Shown here: in pieces, positions 39,233-48,249 of the stretch
Position numbering within the stretch: the stretch's first letter is position 1
Layout: the number at the start of each line of letters is the position of its first letter
Source of the DNA: Chryseobacterium sp. 6424
GTDB taxonomy: Bacteria; Bacteroidota; Bacteroidia; Flavobacteriales; Weeksellaceae
DNA: 64,000 bases
NCBI RefSeq assembly: GCF_003692615.1
Contig: NZ_CP023540.1
Span: forward strand, 1,860,001-1,924,000
Reading direction: 5' to 3'
The notes under the pieces: model-generated
Seen by the model: the letters and a program-made list of their open reading frames with translations, nothing else
What the model was told of the DNA's origin: nothing
Database searches by the model: none
Made by a program: the position numbers and the translations under genes

Positions 39233-39601
39233 ATGAAAAAAGAAATTCTCATCATTGATGATGACAGCAAAAACATTTTTGCGCTAACTGCCGTACTGAA
39301 GGCAAAAAAATATCAGTGCGTTTCGGCCCTCAGCGCAAGCGAGGGACTCGAAATACTTAGGAATAACCATCAGATCGCTGTCGTTTTAATGGACATGATG
39401 ATGCCCGAGATGGACGGTTATGAAGCCATCAGTCTGATGAAGAATGATACCGCGCTTAAGACGATCCCCGTGATCGCCATTACGGCGCAGGCCATGACCG
39501 GGGATCGCGAAAAATGTCTGGAGGCCGGTGCCGACGGATATATCTCGAAACCAGTGAATGTGGACGAACTTTTGCAGGAGCTTACCAAAATTATCAATTA
39601 A
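39233..39601 (+). CDS. Single-domain response regulator (REC)
   Basis: This 122-residue protein is a stand-alone receiver: acidic pair in ILIIDDDSKNIF, phosphoacceptor in VLMDMMMPEMDGY, Thr in AITAQAM and Lys in ISKPVN. It is very like REC3 of the kinase before it, so the two probably arose by duplication. With no output domain it may act as a phosphate shuttle or bind a partner protein. Confidence 0.92.
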   Translation: MKKEILIIDDDSKNIFALTAVLKAKKYQCVSALSASEGLEILRNNHQIAVVLMDMMMPEMDGYEAISLMKNDTALKTIPVIAITAQAMTGDREKCLEAGADGYISKPVNVDELLQELTKIIN

Positions 39602-39602
39602 A

Positions 39603-40421
39603 TTGCATTCAGAACACAGTGACGAGCATCTGGAAACACTGCTTTCCGATGTACTGGAAATTTACGGTTACGATTTTACAGGCTACTCCAGAGCTTCGCT
39701 GAAGCGGCGGGTAGTAAGGCTTTATGAACTTGATAAGTTCGTGAGTTTTGCCGAATACCGTTATAAAATACGTACAGAACCAGCATATTTCAAACGGTTT
39801 TTAGAGCAGGTGACCATTAATGTGACTGAGATGTTTCGCGACCCAGGTTTCTACAAATCCCTACGTACCGAGGTATTGCCAAGACTTGGCACTTACCCTT
39901 TCATCCGCATCTGGGTGGCGGGTTGTAGCACCGGCGAAGAAGCATACTCCGTAGCTATTTTCCTTAAAGAGCTCAACCTGCTCCATAAATCGCTGATTTA
40001 TGCGACAGACATTAATAATGCGGTGCTCGAAAATGCTGCGCAGGCCATCATTCCTATGAGCAAACTGCAACTCTATACCGAAAATTATCTGGCAGCCGGT
40101 GGTAGCGAGCAGTTTTCTGATTATTATTCGGCCAATTATTCGTTAGGGAAACTGAAAGATGAACTGCGCTCTAAGATTATTTTCTCCAGCCACAATCTGG
40201 TGACCGATAATTCGTTCAATGAGTTTCAGTTGATCCTTTGTCGGAATGTGATTATCTATTTCGACAGGCCGCTACAGAATAAAGTTTTCGATCTATTTGA
40301 TAACAGCCTTGAAAAATTCGGGTATCTGGCTCTTGGCACTAAAGAATCTCTTGATTTCTCGCCAGCAGCCAAAAATTTCTCGAGACTTAAAGGCGAAAAA
40401 ATCTGGCGTAAAATTAATTAA
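39603..40421 (+). CDS. CheR-type protein methyltransferase
   Basis: The start is set at TTG 39603 (then HSEHSDEHLETLL), two bases after the receiver stop; an ATG at 39558 would put 15 extra residues inside that gene. The 272-residue protein has the CheR N-terminal helices (YGYDFTGYSRASLKRRV), QVTINVTEMFRDPGFY and the SAM-binding motif IWVAGCSTGEEAYSVAI, then YATDINNAVL and LILCRNVIIYFD. CheR adds methyl groups to Glu on chemoreceptors. None is encoded here, so the substrate may be the kinase coiled coil. No TPR domain is present. Confidence 0.88.
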   Translation: MHSEHSDEHLETLLSDVLEIYGYDFTGYSRASLKRRVVRLYELDKFVSFAEYRYKIRTEPAYFKRFLEQVTINVTEMFRDPGFYKSLRTEVLPRLGTYPFIRIWVAGCSTGEEAYSVAIFLKELNLLHKSLIYATDINNAVLENAAQAIIPMSKLQLYTENYLAAGGSEQFSDYYSANYSLGKLKDELRSKIIFSSHNLVTDNSFNEFQLILCRNVIIYFDRPLQNKVFDLFDNSLEKFGYLALGTKESLDFSPAAKNFSRLKGEKIWRKIN

Positions 40422-40990
40422 TGATGACATGTGAAGCGTTGGTTATTGGTGGATCTGCCGGCAGCTTGGAGGTGCTGTTAAAAGTACTCCCTGGCCTGCA
40501 ATCACCATTGCCTTTTCCCATCATTATCGTATTACACCGCAAATCCGGTAAAGACAACATCCTTACCGATCTGCTTGCTGCCAAAACCAGCCTTAAAGTA
40601 AAGGAAATCGAAGAAAAAGAACCCATACGTCCTTCGACAGTGTATATAGCGCCACCAAACTATCATCTGCTGATGGAAAGAAACAGAACTTTCTCTTTGG
40701 ATGCTTCAGAAAAAGTGAATTTCTCGCGCCCTTCACTTGATGTAAGTTTTGAAAGTGCGGCAGATACCTATCGGGACCGGCTCGTTTGTTTGCTGCTATC
40801 CGGTGCCAACGGTGATGGTGCTGTCGGACTTCAGAAAGTAAAAAACAAAGGCGGTGCGGTACTGGTACAAGAACCTGGTTCAGCTATAGTAAGCTATATG
40901 CCAGCGTTTGCCCTCGCTCAGGTAGGTGCAGATGCCATACTAAGGCCAAGTGAAATGGCGGCATACGTTAACAATTTAGCTAAAAATTAA
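40421..40990 (+). CDS. CheB-type protein methylesterase (catalytic domain only)
   Basis: The 189-residue protein is the CheB esterase domain without its usual N-terminal receiver. The triad is Ser12 (VIGGSAGSLE), His39 (IIVLHRKSG) and Asp132 (SGANGDGAVGL). It removes methyl groups that CheR adds. The missing receiver means control must come from elsewhere, perhaps the single receivers on either side. It overlaps the CheR stop by one base and precedes the last receiver by one base. Confidence 0.9.
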   Translation: MMTCEALVIGGSAGSLEVLLKVLPGLQSPLPFPIIIVLHRKSGKDNILTDLLAAKTSLKVKEIEEKEPIRPSTVYIAPPNYHLLMERNRTFSLDASEKVNFSRPSLDVSFESAADTYRDRLVCLLLSGANGDGAVGLQKVKNKGGAVLVQEPGSAIVSYMPAFALAQVGADAILRPSEMAAYVNNLAKN

Positions 40991-40991
40991 A

Positions 40992-41354
40992 ATGACAAAA
41001 AAAGTATTTATTTTTGATGACAATATAGAAATCCTGGAACTTTGTACAGAAATCCTACAGGATCTTGGTCTTGAGGTGAAAACCACCCCCACCACCAATA
41101 AAGTGGTTGAACAGGTGAAATCTTACATGCCCGATTTAATTTTCATGGATAACTGGCTGCCCGACATCAGCGGTGTAGAAGCTACGAGACTTTTAAAAAA
41201 TGACGATGCACTGAAAGATATTCCTGTACTCTATTTCTCCGCGAACAGCAACATCAGTGAGTTGGCCAGCGAGGCCGGTGCCGACGATTATCTGGCCAAA
41301 CCCTTTGATATTGATGCTTTTGAAGAAATGGTAAAGAAGTATTTGGGGTTGTAA
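40992..41354 (+). CDS. Single-domain response regulator (REC)
   Basis: This 120-residue stand-alone receiver ends the phosphorelay operon. It has the acidic pair in VFIFDDNIEIL, the phosphoacceptor in LIFMDNWLPDISG, Ser in LYFSANS and Lys in LAKPFD. It differs from the receiver at 39233 in the Trp after the phosphoacceptor loop, so the two are not recent copies. Confidence 0.9.
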   Translation: MTKKVFIFDDNIEILELCTEILQDLGLEVKTTPTTNKVVEQVKSYMPDLIFMDNWLPDISGVEATRLLKNDDALKDIPVLYFSANSNISELASEAGADDYLAKPFDIDAFEEMVKKYLGL

Positions 41355-41404
41355 CCACAGGTTATTTGGATATAAACTGATTAAAAACTTGGTTTTTCAT
41401 GAAC

Positions 41405-42184
41405 TCAGTTTTCTCTGTTGTTCAGGTATTCTTTTATATGCTCTCGTGGTATGAGATCCAGCACCGCATTCACGCGGATGATCTTATGCTCGTTGATAAT
41501 ACTTTTAACCGCTTTTTTTGCGTCAGGATAAGTGGTGAGCCGTTCTAAAAGTCCATAGACATTCACCTTTTTTTTGTGGGTATTCTCAGCATCACCGCCA
41601 AACCACGAGCCGTTGAAATGGTGGCTCACGTAATTTTTGGGTAAATCCTGCGAAAAATAAACAGAGGGATAAAGTTTCACACCGTGTTTCAGTTCCTGGA
41701 TCGTGTCGCTGTAACGGTCTGCGCCGTATTCCTTTTCAAGCATTTCGGAGAAAATATCAGTGTTGATGCGTTCGAAGAATCCATCCTGGCAGTTGTACCA
41801 TTCCATGAAATCTTTTGAAAGCTGATGCTTCGGCTCCGCCATCCAAAACGCTGAATACGGCACACCTTTCACCTCAAAACCGCAAACCGCCTGCTCATTC
41901 AAGAATTCATCGAGCGGAAGTTTGAGTTCCATATCTGTATCCATGTAGATGCCACCGTGCTCGTACATCACTTTCGAGCGCACATAATCGGAAACAAAAG
42001 CCCATTTTCCCTGCGCATAGGCATCTTTCACGTACTGATTATCTTCCAGCGGTGAGTTGCTGTCATTCCACTCAATAATTTCGAAATCCGGATGAATACG
42101 CTTCCAGGAGGCGATGCAGTGTTCCGCAAGTTCAGATTTTGGCTGTCCGCCAAACCAACAGTAATGTATTTTTTTTGGAATCAT
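41405..42184 (-). CDS. Glycosyltransferase with DXD motif (GT32-like)
   Basis: The start at 42184 (MIPKKIHYCWFGGQPKSE) matches the usual family start; an upstream extension of 13 residues is less likely. The 259-residue protein has the IPKKIHYCWFGG opening, WAFVSDYVRSKVMYEHGGIYMDTDMEL with the DXD metal site, and NHFNGSW-like SHHFNGSWFGG near the end. Members transfer sugars to capsule, LPS or glycans. It stands alone on the minus strand between the phosphorelay and the amylase gene, so its target glycan is unknown. Confidence 0.88.
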   Translation of the reverse strand: MIPKKIHYCWFGGQPKSELAEHCIASWKRIHPDFEIIEWNDSNSPLEDNQYVKDAYAQGKWAFVSDYVRSKVMYEHGGIYMDTDMELKLPLDEFLNEQAVCGFEVKGVPYSAFWMAEPKHQLSKDFMEWYNCQDGFFERINTDIFSEMLEKEYGADRYSDTIQELKHGVKLYPSVYFSQDLPKNYVSHHFNGSWFGGDAENTHKKKVNVYGLLERLTTYPDAKKAVKSIINEHKIIRVNAVLDLIPREHIKEYLNNREN

Positions 42185-42295
42185 AGGAGATTTTAATTTT
42201 AATATTTCGGAGGGTGGCTGCAAAGATTGAACCTAACGCGCATTTTTTTCTTTTTAAATAAGTGCTATTTTTAATGTTTAAAAAACCTTAACCAA

Positions 42296-43669
42296 ATGAC
42301 ACGTGCACTCATTACATTATTCCTATTATTACATTATACGATGAATTCCCAGCAACTACCCGACCGTTACCACCCCAAACCCTATGTTGAAATAAAAAGT
42401 CCCGATTGGGTAAAAAACGCCACACTTTACGAACTCAATGTTCGGCAGTTTTCTGCCGAAGGAAATTTTAAGGCAATTGAAAAACAACTTCCGCGGCTGA
42501 AGAAAATGGGCATCGACATTATCTGGCTGATGCCCATACAGCCCATCGGCGAGGTGAACCGCAAAGGCAGCCTTGGCAGCTACTATTCGGTAAAGGATTA
42601 TCTCGGCATCAATCCTGAATTTGGCACGGATGCCGATTTCCGAAGTTTGGTGAAAGCCATCCACGCACACGGAATGTACGTGATCCTCGATTGGGTGGCC
42701 AACCACAGCAGCTGGGATAACGAATTGGCAACAAAGCATCCCGACTGGTACACGAAATCACGCGACGGCAAATTCCAGTCCACGCCTTGGCGGGATTATG
42801 ATGATATTATCGATTTTGACTACTCAAAACCTGAACTTCGGAAATACATGACAGACGCGCTGAAATTCTGGGTGAAAGAGTACGATATCGACGGCTACCG
42901 CTGTGATGTGGCGAGTTTTGTACCGATCGATTTCTGGGAAAATGCCCGCGCTGAACTCGATGCAATAAAACCCGTTTTCATGCTGGCCGAAGCCGAAGAT
43001 AAAGAACTTCACCGAAAAGCTTTTGATGCGACGTACAACTGGACATTGTGGAACATCCTGCATCAAATTGCCATTAACAATAAAAGCGCAAAAACACTCG
43101 GCGAAGCCTACATTGCCGAACATGTTTCGATTTTCCCGAAAGAAGGGATCCGCATGAACTTCATCGACAATCACGATAAAAACTCGTGGGAAGGCACCCA
43201 ATACAGCAATTTCGGAGACGCTTTGAAAGCAGCCACCGTCTTCACCGTGATGATGGATGGCATGCCACTCGTTTACAGTGGCCAGGAAGCGGGACTGGAC
43301 CGCTCACTTAAATTTTTTGAGCGTGACCCGATCGAATGGAAAGATCACGAAAACGCAGCGCTCTACACCACCCTTTTCACACTTAAACACAAAAATCAGG
43401 CGCTCTGGAACGGCAGGCACGGCGGTGAAATGGTAAGAATTATGAATGACAACATGGAGCAGGTGATTTCATTTGTACGCGAGAAAAATGGCGACAAAGT
43501 CTTGACTTTCATAAATTTAAGCAAGGAAAAAGTGAAGGTTAGTTTCGATACGTCTTACGATGCCGGCACATACACCAATCTCTTTACGAGAAAAACCCAA
43601 AAAGTTTCCAAAGAAATGAAGCTGACTATGGAACCGTGGGATTTTGTGGTGCTGCATAACTCAAAGTAA
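42296..43669 (+). CDS. Alpha-amylase family glycoside hydrolase (GH13), secreted
   Basis: This 457-residue protein has a signal peptide (TRALITLFLLLHYTMNSQQ). The GH13 motifs are present: VILDWVANHSS (region I), DGYRCDVASFVP with the nucleophile Asp (region II), MLAEAEDKEL with the acid/base Glu (region III), and MNFIDNHDKNSW with the third Asp (region IV). It has a short C-terminal beta domain. It is expected to act on alpha-glucans in periplasm or outside the cell. It ends at a bidirectional terminator. Confidence 0.92.
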   Translation: MTRALITLFLLLHYTMNSQQLPDRYHPKPYVEIKSPDWVKNATLYELNVRQFSAEGNFKAIEKQLPRLKKMGIDIIWLMPIQPIGEVNRKGSLGSYYSVKDYLGINPEFGTDADFRSLVKAIHAHGMYVILDWVANHSSWDNELATKHPDWYTKSRDGKFQSTPWRDYDDIIDFDYSKPELRKYMTDALKFWVKEYDIDGYRCDVASFVPIDFWENARAELDAIKPVFMLAEAEDKELHRKAFDATYNWTLWNILHQIAINNKSAKTLGEAYIAEHVSIFPKEGIRMNFIDNHDKNSWEGTQYSNFGDALKAATVFTVMMDGMPLVYSGQEAGLDRSLKFFERDPIEWKDHENAALYTTLFTLKHKNQALWNGRHGGEMVRIMNDNMEQVISFVREKNGDKVLTFINLSKEKVKVSFDTSYDAGTYTNLFTRKTQKVSKEMKLTMEPWDFVVLHNSK

Positions 43670-43690
43670 AATCAGCAATTTCTAAATTAC

Positions 43691-43721
43691 AAAAATGCCT
43701 CACTTTCGATGAGGCATTTTT
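43691..43721. terminator. Bidirectional terminator between amylase and DnaJ/KTSC genes
   Basis: AAAAATGCCTCA and TGAGGCATTTTT form a perfect 12-base-pair stem with loop CTTTCGA, between convergent genes. Confidence 0.9.
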
Positions 43722-43732
43722 TTCAAAATATT

Positions 43733-44179
43733 TTAGTCGACCATCGCTTCGCCAGCCTTTCGGTAGGTGAAATTGCCGTAGATATGTCTCCGTGCAAAGC
43801 GGCTCGGCGAATCTGCGTTCACCATCTTGATGTAGGTATTGCGCGGCACACCGATGTATTCATACATCTTGCCGTTCAGGTGCTGTACTTTCAGGATTTG
43901 TTTTTCATATTCAAAATCCTGGATATTTGATTTTGCAGTGGTTTCAGTATATTCTTCTCGATATTTTTCCTGGGTTTCCGGGTTGATGCTAACCAGGAAA
44001 TGATAGGCCTCAATCACCTTTTTGCTTTTCTCCTCAGCTTCCAGCTTTCCGGTCTCATCATTCACGAATTTGTCGGGATGCGCGTCCTTCATGGTGTTGC
44101 GGTAGATAGTTTTGAGGTCTTTCAGTGTCGCGGTTTTGTCTACACCAAGCAGTTTTCTGTGTTCGCCAATTCTTTTCAT
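43733..44179 (-). CDS. DnaJ-like protein with C-terminal KTSC domain
   Basis: This 148-residue protein has an N-terminal J domain (LLGVDKTATLKDLKTIYRNTM then AHPDKFV with the HPD motif that triggers Hsp70 ATP hydrolysis) and a C-terminal KTSC-like domain (LKVQHLNGKMYEYIGVPRNTY ... GNFTYRK). KTSC domains are small folds linked to nucleic-acid or RNA-related proteins. This combination is typical of flavobacterial genomes. A solo gene; its client is unknown. Confidence 0.85.
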   Translation of the reverse strand: MKRIGEHRKLLGVDKTATLKDLKTIYRNTMKDAHPDKFVNDETGKLEAEEKSKKVIEAYHFLVSINPETQEKYREEYTETTAKSNIQDFEYEKQILKVQHLNGKMYEYIGVPRNTYIKMVNADSPSRFARRHIYGNFTYRKAGEAMVD

Positions 44180-44439
44180 ATTTGCGGTTCTGTGGGATTT
44201 GGTTTATAAGTATCGCGCTCTAATCCAATGTTTAACGCTATCGTTACATCTGAATTTCGGGGTGCAAAATTAGGATTTTAAAATTTAAGGCAGATTTTTT
44301 TGGTTTGGGCGCCTTTTCCCGCCCTCCGTTCCCGCTTCCGCCGTGCCGGCGGAGAGCTCCACTCAGGTCGGGGCGCGGGTACAGGGCAATAATACCTTTC
44401 GGATGAAAATGAAGGTCATCTTTAAAAACAAACACCGGA

Positions 44440-44550
44440 GACCGCGCAAAACCCTAGCCCGGATCGCAGCGGCATCCTTTTTCGCTGATTGAGCGAAAGC
44501 GAAATCAGCGGAAAAGATACAGCGGAGAGCCGGATAAAGCTCCTAAAAAA
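44440..44550. repeat. Chryseobacterium-type intergenic repeat with hairpin
   Basis: The block runs from CCCTAGCCCGGATCGCAGCG to GCCGGATAAAGCTCC and contains CGCTGATT (44483-44490) and AATCAGCG (44503-44510) as hairpin arms, then AAAGATACAGCGGAGAGC. I recall very similar blocks repeated between genes in Chryseobacterium-like genomes. Other copies cannot be seen in this window. Confidence 0.55.
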
Positions 44551-44564
44551 TTGAACAAAAACCC

Positions 44565-44572
44565 TATCTTTG
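44565..44572 (+). promoter_or_regulatory. -7 box TATCTTTG for tyrS
   Basis: An exact flavobacterial -7 box lies 21 bases before the tyrS start. A TTG at 44551 is closer than the usual spacing, so the -33 element is unclear. Confidence 0.5.
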
Positions 44573-44593
44573 CAGCTTAAAATTTTACAGAAA

Positions 44594-45889
44594 ATGAATC
44601 CCTTTATTGAAGAACTGAAATGGCGCGGCCTGTTTGCCGACATGATGCCCGGTACCGATGAACAACTGAATAAAGAAGTGACTACAGCGTATATCGGCTT
44701 CGATCCTACGGCAGATTCGCTTCATATCGGGAGTTTAATTCCAATCAAAGTTCTGGCGCATTTTCAGCAGCACGGTCACAAACCGATCGCGCTTGTAGGC
44801 GGCGCAACCGGCATGATCGGCGATCCATCGGGAAAATCAACGGAAAGAAACGCGCTGGATGAGGAAACACTCAATCATTACGTAGCTTGCCTAAAAAACC
44901 AGCTTTCTAAATTTCTTAAGTTCGACGGCAGTGAAGCCAACAGCGCTGAACTGGTGAACAATTATGATTGGATGAAGGAGTTTTCTTTCCTCGAATTCAT
45001 CCGTGATATTGGCAAGAACATCACCGTGAATTACATGATGGCCAAAGAGTCGGTGAAGAAAAGAATCACCGGTGAAGGCGGCGCGGAGGGAATGAGTTTC
45101 ACGGAATTTACTTACCAGTTGCTTCAGGGCTACGATTTCTTGCACCTGTACCGTGCGAAAAATGTGAAACTTCAGATGGGCGGCAGCGACCAATGGGGAA
45201 ATATCACCACCGGAACAGAACTAATCCGCAGAAAGGCGCAGGGCGAAGCGTTCGCACTGACCGTACCGTTGATTACAAAAGCGGACGGCTCGAAATTCGG
45301 CAAATCTGAAAGCGGTGAAAATTACTGGCTCGACCCAAAGAAAACTTCACCTTATAAATTCTACCAGTTCTGGGTGAATGCGACGGATGAAGATGCGGAA
45401 CGTTTCATAAAATTCTACACTTTTTTAAGTAAAGAAGAAATCGAAATTTTAATCGCCGAACACAAAACCGCGCCACACGAAAGAAAACTTCAAAAAAAAC
45501 TGGCTGAAGAAGTGACCGTTTGGGTTCATAACCGTGAAGAATTTGAAAAAGCGGTGAAAGCTTCGGAAATTTTGTTCGGGCGTTCAACGGCGGAAGATCT
45601 GGTGAATTTGGATGAAGCTACTTTCCTCGAAGTTTTTGAGGGTGTACCGCAGAAAGATATCGCGAAAAGTGAAGTGCTGGAAAGCAGCGTGATTGATCTG
45701 ATCTCAGAAAAATCCGGTTTCCTAAAGTCTAAAGGCGAGGCGAGACGTGAACTTCAGAGCAATTCGATCTCCATCAACAAGGAAAAAGTAAATGATACTT
45801 TTGAGATTAAGGAATCAGATCTCATTGACGGAAAATTTCTTTTACTGCAAAAAGGCAAGAAAAACTACTTCATCGTGAAGGCTGTTTAA
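44594..45889 (+). CDS. tyrS: Tyrosyl-tRNA synthetase
   Basis: The start at 44594 ([20 protein letters not shown]) is the family start; an upstream ATG at 44570 overlaps the promoter box. The protein of 431 residues charges tRNA-Tyr. Class I motifs are [10 protein letters not shown] (HIGH region) and KFGKSESG (KMSKS region), with [11 protein letters not shown] in the Tyr site and an S4-like RNA-binding domain at the end ([17 protein letters not shown]). It is followed by a terminator. Confidence 0.97.
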   Translation: MNPFIEELKWRGLFADMMPGTDEQLNKEVTTAYIGFDPTADSLHIGSLIPIKVLAHFQQHGHKPIALVGGATGMIGDPSGKSTERNALDEETLNHYVACLKNQLSKFLKFDGSEANSAELVNNYDWMKEFSFLEFIRDIGKNITVNYMMAKESVKKRITGEGGAEGMSFTEFTYQLLQGYDFLHLYRAKNVKLQMGGSDQWGNITTGTELIRRKAQGEAFALTVPLITKADGSKFGKSESGENYWLDPKKTSPYKFYQFWVNATDEDAERFIKFYTFLSKEEIEILIAEHKTAPHERKLQKKLAEEVTVWVHNREEFEKAVKASEILFGRSTAEDLVNLDEATFLEVFEGVPQKDIAKSEVLESSVIDLISEKSGFLKSKGEARRELQSNSISINKEKVNDTFEIKESDLIDGKFLLLQKGKKNYFIVKAV

Positions 45890-45897
45890 CAAATATA

Positions 45898-45922
45898 AAT
45901 TCCGGTTTCAAGCCGGATTTTT
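45898..45922 (+). terminator. Terminator after tyrS
   Basis: TCCGG and CCGGA pair around TTTCAAG, with flanking A and T runs that extend the stem. Confidence 0.8.
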
Positions 45923-46017
45923 GTTATTTCATGCATATATTTTGAGGCTTGTCATGCGACATATAAACAAGTGTTTAACTTTTTATGTTGTAATTTTGGC
46001 TCAAATTATTATTTTTA

Positions 46018-46770
46018 ATGGCAGTTATTATTTTCATCATCGTGCTCTGGTATTCAGGGCTATTTTTTCAGACTTTTTTCCTGCACCGTTACGCAGCGCA
46101 CCAGACTTTCAAAATGTCGAAATTCGGCGAGAAACTATGTTATGTTCTGACTTGGATTACGCAGGGATCCAACTATCTTTCCGCTTACGGCTACGGCGTA
46201 ATGCACCGCATGCACCATGCCTACGCCGATACGGAGAAAGATCCGCATTCCCCCAAATACGACCACAACTTGTTTGCGATGATGTGGCGTACCAAGTCTA
46301 TTTACCAGCAAATTAACCAGCAGAAGGTAAAGATTGAGGAGAAATTCACCAAGAATGTTCCGCAGTGGGAGGCTTTCGATAAGTTCGCCAGTTCATGGGG
46401 TTCAAGAATTGGCTGGGCAATTGCCTACACCGCTTTCTTTTACTTTTTCGCAACCGCCTGGTGGCAGTGGATCCTGCTTCCGGTGGCGTACATGATGGCG
46501 CCAATTCACGGGGTAATCATCAATTGGTTCGGACATATTTACGGCTACGTGAATTTTAAAGTTTCAGATACTTCTAAAAATCTTTTCCGTTTCGATTGGC
46601 TGATGATGGGCGAAGGTTACCACAACAACCACCACAAATTCGGCGGACGTGCCAATTTCGGTGGCGTAAGATGGCACGAGATCGATGTTACGTATATGAT
46701 TATGCTTCTGCTTGATAAAATGAAGCTCATTAAACTAAAACCCGTACCTGTGGTAAAAAGGGAAGTGTAA
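46018..46770 (+). CDS. Acyl-CoA/fatty acid desaturase
   Basis: This 250-residue membrane enzyme has the three histidine boxes of the di-iron desaturases: HRYAAH at 23-28, HRMHH at 63-67 and HNNHH near 200. Membrane segments lie at about 2-22 and in pairs near 130-165. It introduces a double bond into acyl chains and so adjusts membrane fluidity. It is a short form that lacks an N-terminal extension. A terminator follows. Confidence 0.92.
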   Translation: MAVIIFIIVLWYSGLFFQTFFLHRYAAHQTFKMSKFGEKLCYVLTWITQGSNYLSAYGYGVMHRMHHAYADTEKDPHSPKYDHNLFAMMWRTKSIYQQINQQKVKIEEKFTKNVPQWEAFDKFASSWGSRIGWAIAYTAFFYFFATAWWQWILLPVAYMMAPIHGVIINWFGHIYGYVNFKVSDTSKNLFRFDWLMMGEGYHNNHHKFGGRANFGGVRWHEIDVTYMIMLLLDKMKLIKLKPVPVVKREV

Positions 46771-46782
46771 CATTTAATAATT

Positions 46783-46808
46783 AACCGGATGAACAGTCCG
46801 GTTTTTTT
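46783..46808 (+). terminator. Terminator after desaturase
   Basis: AACCGGA and TCCGGTT pair around TGAACAG, followed by a T run. Confidence 0.85.
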
Positions 46809-46823
46809 AATTCCACTGCTCGC

Positions 46824-46852
46824 TTGATGCTCCGTTAAAAATAATATCTTTG
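46824..46852 (+). promoter_or_regulatory. Promoter of esterase gene (TTG-N18-TATCTTTG), near-leaderless
   Basis: TTG at 46824-46826 and TATCTTTG at 46845-46852 are 18 bases apart, a full consensus. The ATG at 46857 follows four bases after the -7 box, so the transcript probably starts at or within a base or two of the start codon. Confidence 0.6.
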
Positions 46853-46856
46853 TGTT

Positions 46857-47495
46857 ATGGATTTATCTTATCTGGTTCGTGAACCGCAACACATCACGCC
46901 CGAAACGCCACTGCTGATTTTACTTCACGGTTACGGGAGCAATGAAGAAGATTTGTTTTCGTTTGTTCCTACCCTGCCCGAGGATTGGCTGATTGTGAGT
47001 TTCCGGGCACCACTGAACTCGCCGTACGGCGGCTACTCTTGGTACGATATCGATCTGATGAATGTTGAAAATCGTGTAGATGTGCCGCAGGCAAAAGAAT
47101 CGCTGGATGGGCTTCTAGATAATATCATGAAAATCACCAACCAGTATGGACTTACCGAAAACGACACGCATCTCATCGGTTTCTCTCAGGGTGGAATCAT
47201 GTCTTACGCGCTGGCTCTGCAAAACCCTGAACTTTTCCGTAAAGTTGCCTGTCTAAGCGCTTATCCTGAAGAAAAAATAATGCCTAATATGGTGAAGGAT
47301 AAAAAGAAACTGGAGCATCTTCGCTTCTTTATTTCCCATGGCACTGATGACGCGACTGTGCCGCTCGAATGGGGCAGAAAAGCCGCTGAACTGCTGTACG
47401 ATTTAAGTTGCTATTTCACTTTCCGTGAATACATGAATGGACATGGCGTCAACCAGAAAAATTATATGGATCTGATGGATTTCCTCAGAAAATAG
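46857..47495 (+). CDS. Phospholipase/carboxylesterase family alpha/beta hydrolase
   Basis: This cytoplasmic serine hydrolase of 212 residues resembles the small carboxylesterase/YpfH type. The oxyanion turn is LILLHGYGSNEED, the nucleophile Ser110 is in LIGFSQGGIM, and the acid and base lie in SHGTDDATVPL and NGHGVNQK. It hydrolyses short acyl esters. It stands alone with its own consensus promoter. Confidence 0.9.
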   Translation: MDLSYLVREPQHITPETPLLILLHGYGSNEEDLFSFVPTLPEDWLIVSFRAPLNSPYGGYSWYDIDLMNVENRVDVPQAKESLDGLLDNIMKITNQYGLTENDTHLIGFSQGGIMSYALALQNPELFRKVACLSAYPEEKIMPNMVKDKKKLEHLRFFISHGTDDATVPLEWGRKAAELLYDLSCYFTFREYMNGHGVNQKNYMDLMDFLRK

Positions 47496-47688
47496 ATGAT
47501 TAGAAAGAATCTTTCATTTGTCGTGCTGATTTCTGCGACATTTTTCATGCGAAAGTTCAGCTTGTCGTAAATTCTGTTCAGTTAAACACACCTTCGCATG
47601 CATCCATACAAAGCTGGATGATTACAGCACCAATTCCGAAGCTTATTGGTTTAAAGAATTTGCTGCGGCTTACCGGTGGCTTTTCGGG

Positions 47689-48201
47689 TTATAAATTATC
47701 TTGATCATACTGATTGGGATGGCTATCTTTAATTTCATCAACAGTACCAAGAACTTTTTCCTTCAGCGAATCTTGATATTCCTGAAGTTTTGCTGCCACT
47801 TCCCTATTACCAGCCCCTATAATTTTTGCGGCAAGAATCCCGGCATTTGTGGCACCATTCAGGGCTACTGTAGCCACCGGAATCCCCGAAGGCATCTGAA
47901 GAATTGAAAGAACAGAATCCCAGCCATCAATCGAGTTTGATGATAATATCGGCACGCCGATCACCGGTAAAGTAGTACAACTGGCGACCATACCCGGCAG
48001 ATGTGCGGCACCGCCAGCTCCTGCAATAATAACGCTAAGCCCTCTGGCATGCGCTGTTTTGGCATAATCGAACATTCTTTCGGGTGTGCGGTGGGCGGAA
48101 ACTACGGTAAGTTCGTACGGAATTTCCATTGATTTTAAAAAGTCTGCCGCCTGCACCATTATTCTCAGATCGCTTTGGCTGCCCATGATGATTCCGACCA
48201 T
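47689..48201 (-). CDS. purE: N5-carboxyaminoimidazole ribonucleotide mutase
   Basis: At 170 residues this is class I PurE, which moves the carboxyl group of N5-CAIR to give CAIR in purine synthesis. The start motif GIIMGSQSDLRIM, VSAHRTPERMF and AGAGGAAHLPGMVAS are all present. The matching purK lies 1 kb away on the same strand, with a transporter gene between them, so they are not co-transcribed in a simple way. Confidence 0.96.
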   Translation of the reverse strand: MVGIIMGSQSDLRIMVQAADFLKSMEIPYELTVVSAHRTPERMFDYAKTAHARGLSVIIAGAGGAAHLPGMVASCTTLPVIGVPILSSNSIDGWDSVLSILQMPSGIPVATVALNGATNAGILAAKIIGAGNREVAAKLQEYQDSLKEKVLGTVDEIKDSHPNQYDQDNL

Positions 48202-48249
48202 TTTTGTGTATTTCTTTAATTATATTGATGCCCTAAAGTTAATAATTTT

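Larger units (their letters stand above)
44180..44593. other. 414-base intergenic region with flavobacterial repeat and tyrS promoter
   Basis: No protein gene is supported. It includes a GC-rich stretch near 44310-44380, a repeat with a hairpin at 44440-44550 and a -7 box at 44565 for tyrS. Confidence 0.6.
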
